Positions 4,841-5,454 of a stretch of DNA of 5,454 nucleotides are shown in pieces. Made by a program: the position numbers and the translations under genes. The notes under the pieces are model-generated. The model ran no database searches and was not told the DNA's origin. It saw only the letters and a list, made by a program, of their open reading frames with translations. How positions within the stretch are numbered: position 1 is the first letter of the stretch; each line of letters opens with the position of its first letter. Source of the DNA: Desulfuromonadales bacterium (GTDB lineage Bacteria; Desulfobacterota; Desulfuromonadia; Desulfuromonadales; BM103); assembly GCA_029859485.1 (NCBI GenBank), contig JAOUDB010000202.1, forward strand, positions 1 to 5,454, in the 5' to 3' direction.

Positions 4841-5454
4841 TTAGATCTTACGAATCATCCCTTCCTGGGCCACAGACGCAACCAGCTTCCCCTCGCGGGT
4901 AAAGAGATTGCCGCGACCAAAACCTCGGCCATGGGATGTGCTTGGACTATCCATGCTGTAGAGCAGCCATTCGTCCATACGGAAGTCGCGGTGAAACCAC
5001 ATGGCGTGATCAAGGCTTGCCGCACGAATCGTGCCCTGAGTAAAGGTTAAGGCATGCGGCAGCAAGGCCGTGCCAAGCAGGGAGTAATCGGAAGTGTAGG
5101 CAAACAAAACCTTGTGCATCGCCGGATCGTTCGGCAAAGCGCCCTCAGCCTTGATCCAGATATCCCGAAACGGGGGAGTTGGGTCAGGATATAGAAGATC
5201 GGTTGGCTTTACTGGCCTGAACTCAACAGGCCGTTGCCACTTTAAAAATCGGATCAATTTTTCGGGAAAATCTGCCAAGGCCTGCTTGCCAAGCTCCGTC
5301 GTGTTAAGCAAATCTTCCGGACATGACACCTCGGGCATCTCGATTTGATGCTCGATCCCCTTCTCCTTGATTTTGAAAGAGGCCGACATGTTGAAGATCG
5401 GCTTGCCGCGCTGGATAGCGACAATTCTCCGGACCGTATAACTTCTTCCGTCAC
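4841..5454 (-). CDS. tesB: Acyl-CoA thioesterase II (TesB), N-terminus outside the window
   Basis: TesB hydrolyses medium- and long-chain acyl-CoA to free fatty acid and CoA in the cytoplasm through a double hot-dog fold. The frame stays open to the window edge: upstream of the ATG at 5389 it reads DGRSYTVRRIVAIQRGKPIF, which is family sequence, so that ATG is internal and the real start lies beyond 5454. About 203 residues are visible; E. coli TesB has 286, so roughly 80 are missing. Family landmarks include RPVEFRPV, LDHAMWFHRDFRMDEWLLY, GRGFGRGNLFTREGKLVASV and AQEGMIR. The catalytic residues align at the exact E. coli spacings (D204, T228, Q278): Asp in YTSD (5089-5087), Ser in AASLDH (5017-5015), and Gln in AQEG (4867-4865). 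Serine in place of threonine is a conservative change that I believe occurs in other members. The gene looks intact within the window and its neighbours give no metabolic context. Confidence 0.95.
   Translation of the reverse strand, partial: DGRSYTVRRIVAIQRGKPIFNMSASFKIKEKGIEHQIEMPEVSCPEDLLNTTELGKQALADFPEKLIRFLKWQRPVEFRPVKPTDLLYPDPTPPFRDIWIKAEGALPNDPAMHKVLFAYTSDYSLLGTALLPHALTFTQGTIRAASLDHAMWFHRDFRMDEWLLYSMDSPSTSHGRGFGRGNLFTREGKLVASVAQEGMIRKI

Noticed and set aside
5254..5454. Minus-strand open frame at the right edge
   Set aside because: It is an out-of-frame overlap of tesB, whose own frame is open and family-like to the window edge.

Overview
The window looks like chromosomal accessory sequence from a Gram-negative bacterium, most likely a proteobacterium. 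The reasons are a class II acyl-CoA thioesterase (TesB), a ClsA-type cardiolipin synthase and a lipoprotein with an N-terminal lipobox. No gene identifies genus or species. Every supported gene is on the minus strand, so transcription runs from high to low coordinates.

Layout, read along the minus strand. (1) The C-terminal two thirds of tesB enter from the right edge (5454-4841). (2) Next is an uncalled, start-less remnant of a cysteine-rich Excalibur-type domain (4781-4575), directly behind a run of eight C. (3) A ~190 bp intergenic repeat (copy B) begins right after that remnant's stop codon. (4) A possible 19-codon hydrophobic micro-ORF and then a 344-aa predicted lipoprotein of unknown function follow, closed by a strong hairpin terminator. 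(5) A second copy of the repeat (copy A) comes next, with a candidate -10 element at its far edge. (6) Then cls (cardiolipin synthase), followed by a hairpin. (7) A complete IS1595-family insertion sequence (192-1294) has near-perfect 23 bp ends, an exact 8 bp target duplication and an intact transposase. (8) At the left edge there is a partial third copy of the repeat (copy C) and otherwise no recognisable gene.

The genes do not form an obvious pathway. TesB hydrolyses acyl-CoA, cls makes cardiolipin in the inner membrane, and the lipoprotein probably sits in the envelope, so a lipid or envelope theme is possible but unproven. The most unusual feature is architectural. Single minus-strand genes are separated by copies of one repeat family, and each repeat has its own internal duplication with a ~60 nt period. 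The window therefore resembles an array of one-gene modules. The repeats lack recognisable integron attC core sites, so I do not call this an integron.
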